DNA from: JBFMDN01 sp040753915
Lineage (GTDB): Bacteria > Desulfobacterota > Desulfomonilia > Desulfomonilales > Desulfomonilaceae
Reading direction: 5' to 3'
Assembly (NCBI GenBank): GCA_040753915.1
Contig: JBFMDN010000004.1
Span: forward strand, 62,001 to 126,000
Length of the DNA stretch: 64,000 bases
Translations under genes and position numbers: made by a program
In this document: piece after piece, positions 61,659 through 64,000 of the stretch
Numbering within the stretch: the stretch's first letter is position 1
How the letters are laid out: every line of letters begins with the position of its first letter
Notes under the pieces: generated by a model
What the model saw: only the letters and a program-made list of their open reading frames with translations
What the model was told of the DNA's origin: nothing
Databases searched by the model: none

Positions 61659-62147
61659 ATGTATAACGAAGTAGTCATGGATCATTTCAGGAACCCGAGG
61701 AATGTCGGAGAAATACCTGACGCAGACGGAGTTGGGGAAGTGGGGAACCCGGCCTGCGGAGACATCATGGCCTTCTATATCAAGGTCAAAGACGACAGAA
61801 TCGAGGACGTGAAATTTCAGACATTCGGATGTGGTGCCGCCATAGCGGTTTCCAGCATGGTGAGCGAATTGGCCAAGGGAAAGACCCTGGACGAGGCCAT
61901 GAAAATAACGAACAAGTCTGTGCTGGAAGCCCTCGACGGCCTGCCGAAAAAGAAGCATCACTGCTCGAACCTCGGTGCCGACGCGCTTCATCGGGCCATC
62001 GAGGATTACAGGGCTAAGCAGGCTGGCCGGCAATTTGAGAGGCCTGAAGACGGTCCTGAAGTCTGCTCGTGTCCAGTGTGCGATGTCGAAGATCCTGAGG
62101 AAGCCCCCTATTGCGCGACCGCGTGCGAACGGATTTCCTCGAAGTAA
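61659..62147 (+). CDS. iscU: IscU-type Fe-S cluster scaffold with Cys-rich C-terminal tail
   Basis: 162 residues preceded by AGGAGG. The scaffold Cys residues are in GNPACGDIMAFY, QTFGCGAAIAVSSMVSEL and KKHHCSNLGADAL. The Asp after the first Cys is conserved. After about residue 125 there is an unusual tail, PEVCSCPVCDVEDPEEAPYC followed by ATACERI, adding five Cys that could bind a further cluster. It forms an operon with the lysine-less IscS homologue. Confidence 0.92.
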   Translation: MYNEVVMDHFRNPRNVGEIPDADGVGEVGNPACGDIMAFYIKVKDDRIEDVKFQTFGCGAAIAVSSMVSELAKGKTLDEAMKITNKSVLEALDGLPKKKHHCSNLGADALHRAIEDYRAKQAGRQFERPEDGPEVCSCPVCDVEDPEEAPYCATACERISSK

Positions 62148-62463
62148 GTATCGGTCTGCAGTGAGCTCTGCCTCAGGTCGGACTGCGCTCTGTGCGGTGA
62201 CGAGAGGATCGTGAGAGCGTCTATGAGGAGAGAGGTTTGCGGACCCCGGGACGGGCCCCCCATGGGCAGGGAAAGGGATGGGATTGGCCGGATTTTTGGC
62301 CTCGGCGGTTACGGCGCTATACAACAATAATTTCGCAATGTTGCCCATTTCTTTTGGACACAAGATGAATTTTTTATCACGTGTTTATTTAAAAAGACTT
62401 GACAACGTCCCTATAACATGTTTTTTTCTGCCCAGCGACAAACCAAACCTAATCCTTCCTTTG
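62148..62463. other. 316-bp gap, AT-rich in its second half
   Basis: No gene. The first half is GC-rich like the coding regions; from about 62310 it becomes AT-rich (e.g. TTTTTTATCACGTGTTTATT), as in a promoter/leader. It ends in the intrinsic terminator at 62464-62489. I saw no match to a known riboswitch consensus, including the molybdenum-cofactor motif, by eye. Confidence 0.4.
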
Positions 62464-62489
62464 GCCCGTCCCAGACGGGCTTTTTTTTT
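62464..62489 (+). terminator. Intrinsic terminator
   Basis: GCCCGTC-CCA-GACGGGC (7-bp perfect stem, 3-base loop) followed by nine T. It lies 317 bases after iscU and 66 bases before the MoaE-like start, so it either ends the iscS-iscU transcript or acts as an attenuator in the leader of the MoaE-like gene. Confidence 0.88.
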
Positions 62490-62554
62490 CAATGGAGATC
62501 ACCCTCGCAATCCGCCGGCTGCCAGGCGGCGAACGGGTGAGCAAGGAGAATCGC

Positions 62555-62932
62555 ATGAGCACGCAGAAAGTATCTCTCGAAGAAATGATCCGACGGGTGA
62601 AATCACGGCCTGACAGCCACCGCGCTGGGATGATCCTCTGTCATAACGGTATTGTCCGGTCGTCTGACCGCGCAGGAGAAAAGGCGGTTGTCAAACTGCA
62701 GGTGCGCACCCATGGGGAAAAGCTTGAGGAAATCCGTGCCTGGGGCGAGCAGCAACCCGGCATCGTCGCGGTTCTTATCGAGGCTCGGGAGGGAGAGCTC
62801 AAAGTGGGCGACGATCTACTGTTCATCGTGGTGGCGGGAGATATCCGGGAACACGTTTTTCCTGTGATGCGCGAGATCCTTGAACGGATCAAGGCTCAAG
62901 GGGTGACAAAGACGGAAGTCTACGGAGCGTAA
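62555..62932 (+). CDS. MoaE-like molybdopterin synthase large-subunit homologue
   Basis: 125 residues from the ATG at 62555, seven bases after AAGGAG; a frame upstream to 62492 lacks a ribosome site. It keeps the MoaE core: AGMILCHNGIVRSSD, the strand GIVAVLIEAREGELKVGDDL and FIVVAGDIREHVFPVMREIL. It ends at GVTKTEVYGA, about where MoaE has its conserved Trp-Lys and catalytic Lys segment, so it is shorter and the catalytic lysines are not obvious. It may be a variant synthase subunit used for the molybdenum enzymes of this organism, or a non-catalytic homologue. Confidence 0.75.
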   Translation: MSTQKVSLEEMIRRVKSRPDSHRAGMILCHNGIVRSSDRAGEKAVVKLQVRTHGEKLEEIRAWGEQQPGIVAVLIEAREGELKVGDDLLFIVVAGDIREHVFPVMREILERIKAQGVTKTEVYGA

Positions 62933-63035
62933 GCACAACAGAAGCCTTTGAGCCGGTGCTCTGCGGTAAGCTTCGGGGGGCAGATTTTTTGACCCCGCCC
63001 CCAAGAAGCTCAATGCAAAGCGTGACAAAGGACGG

Positions 63036-64000
63036 CTACGATCTCTTGGTAACAGCGAGAGGAATGAGAGACTTCCCTCTAACGGAGGCGAGGTGCATCA
63101 TATAATCCCGCCCTGTGGGCTTGGGTGTTCGCAGCTCGGACTCGGGCTTCTTGCGCAACGTTAGGGCAGAGCTCGGACACGTGGGTATGCACAGGCCGCA
63201 GCCGATACATCGATCGCGGTTCACTTCCGCAACGTCTGCTGATCCCACTTCGATGGCCTCCATTTGACATCTGTCAGTGCATGTCCCGCATGCAGCACAG
63301 GCTTCAGGGTCGACCTCCACGTAGTAGTTGGTCAAGACTCTCTCTGCGGGCTTTGGGTACAATTTTATGCCGCGCAGTATTCCGCAGCAGTCTCCGCAGC
63401 AGTTGCAGAGTCCCCCGGCGTCCTGAGCCGCGAACGGTTGGGGCACAAGACCTGCTTCTTCGCAAGAATCGATTATTTTCAGTGCCTCATCCGTGGAGAT
63501 GAACCGTCCCATGCCCTTGTCCACGTAGTAGTGTGCGTGGCTCCCGAATTGAAAACAGACTTCCAAGGGTTTATCACAGCCTTTTTCGAGAAGTCCCTGC
63601 TGCACTCGGCAAATGCATTTTGACACGGAGATGGTGTCTTTCCCCTTGATGATGGCTCTCACGTCCTCGTACGGTTCCACCGGCCATGCGTAATCGATGG
63701 ACTTGTTGACCGGCACAGTCCGCATAGGGGGCTCCACGCCGAATCCGTGCCGCGCGAACGCTTCGACAAAGTACTGGTCGTACAGCTCAGCAAACTCGCG
63801 GTCCATATCTTTGAGCTGGTATTCAAACGATCCTACCACGAACGGCACAGCCGCGTACTTCACCGAATCGCCCTTCCTGACCCGGAAGATGAGCCCTTTG
63901 TCCACCATGCGTTCTAGTAATTGGGCGACTCCTTCAGGATCTTTGCCGATTCGCTTAGCCACTGAGCCGGCATCTTCGAGCATCATGCTGAGATTGAGGT
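63036..64000 (-). CDS. 4Fe-4S ferredoxin-type protein, 5' end outside the window
   Basis: At least 316 residues from an internal Met at 63986; the frame stays open to the window edge and family members have residues upstream, so the start is missing. The N-terminal part is a winged-helix-like segment (AKRIGKDPEGVAQLLERMVD, KGLIFRVRKG). The middle has a Cys-rich site (SVSKCICRVQQGLLEKGC, CNCCGDCCGIL). Residues ~225-285 hold two classical [4Fe-4S] motifs, CAACGTCTDRCQMEAIE and CIGCGLCIPTCPSSAL. Homologues are common in sulfate reducers and act as electron-transfer or sensor proteins; exact role unknown. Confidence 0.88.
   Translation of the reverse strand, partial: LNLSMMLEDAGSVAKRIGKDPEGVAQLLERMVDKGLIFRVRKGDSVKYAAVPFVVGSFEYQLKDMDREFAELYDQYFVEAFARHGFGVEPPMRTVPVNKSIDYAWPVEPYEDVRAIIKGKDTISVSKCICRVQQGLLEKGCDKPLEVCFQFGSHAHYYVDKGMGRFISTDEALKIIDSCEEAGLVPQPFAAQDAGGLCNCCGDCCGILRGIKLYPKPAERVLTNYYVEVDPEACAACGTCTDRCQMEAIEVGSADVAEVNRDRCIGCGLCIPTCPSSALTLRKKPESELRTPKPTGRDYMMHLASVRGKSLIPLAVTKRS

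Overview
The window looks like chromosome of an anaerobic, probably sulfate-reducing or syntrophic, Desulfobacterota (deltaproteobacterial) organism. The reasons are moderately high G+C, iron-sulfur flavoprotein modules without respiratory-oxygen genes, a molybdenum hydroxylase whose FAD subunit carries an extra [4Fe-4S] insert, a corrinoid-type methyltransferase, and two genes best read with UGA as selenocysteine. A Desulfomonile-like lineage is my guess from general gene content, not a result. No rRNA or tRNA gene was recognised.

Layout. 1-6.6 kb (minus strand): partial ECF sigma factor, small secreted protein, ~21-repeat ankyrin protein, CoA-binding protein, acyl-CoA synthetase (NDP-forming) alpha-like protein and a PAS histidine kinase. 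7.2-9 kb: a zinc-ribbon protein, a nest of repeats (a 170-bp TIR element inside a long-inverted-repeat element inside a third dispersed repeat) and a small unknown gene. 9-19 kb (plus): a NuoF-end/GltD fusion flavoprotein, a NuoG-like protein, two receiver-GAF proteins, a membrane histidine kinase and a receiver-PAS-kinase. 19-23.4 kb: glucokinase, Tat-exported molybdopterin oxidoreductase, alkaline phosphatase and a TIGR04076-like protein. 23.7-28.6 kb: IclR regulator and a three-subunit molybdenum hydroxylase of the hydroxybenzoyl-CoA reductase type, followed by ~1 kb of tandem hairpin repeats.

29.6-35.9 kb is the most unusual part. A divergent locus holds a UroD/MtaA-type methyltransferase, four small thioredoxin-like proteins, a TrxB-like flavoprotein and two CobW-type (G3E) GTPases. 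The methyltransferase has an in-frame UGA where the family has its last metal-binding Cys. One thioredoxin-like gene has an in-frame UGA exactly where its paralogue 1.9 kb upstream has the first Cys of CxxC. I infer a selenocysteine-dependent thiol/metal redox system serving a methyltransferase.

36-42.5 kb: Cache-HAMP-adenylate cyclase coupled to an orphan NMT1-like binding protein, a short-chain dehydrogenase, small secreted/membrane proteins, a CGGC protein and OsmC. 42.9-59.7 kb: a probable defence island with a SNF2 helicase, a giant adenine methylase, a helicase-DUF1998-nuclease fusion, an HD phosphohydrolase and a YwgA-like protein. This recalls DISARM and Druantia but matches neither layout, and it is interrupted by a repeat array with a small GIY-YIG gene. 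60.4-64 kb: a NifS/IscS homologue lacking the PLP lysine, IscU with a Cys-rich tail, a MoaE-like protein behind an intrinsic terminator, and a truncated 4Fe-4S protein at the window edge.
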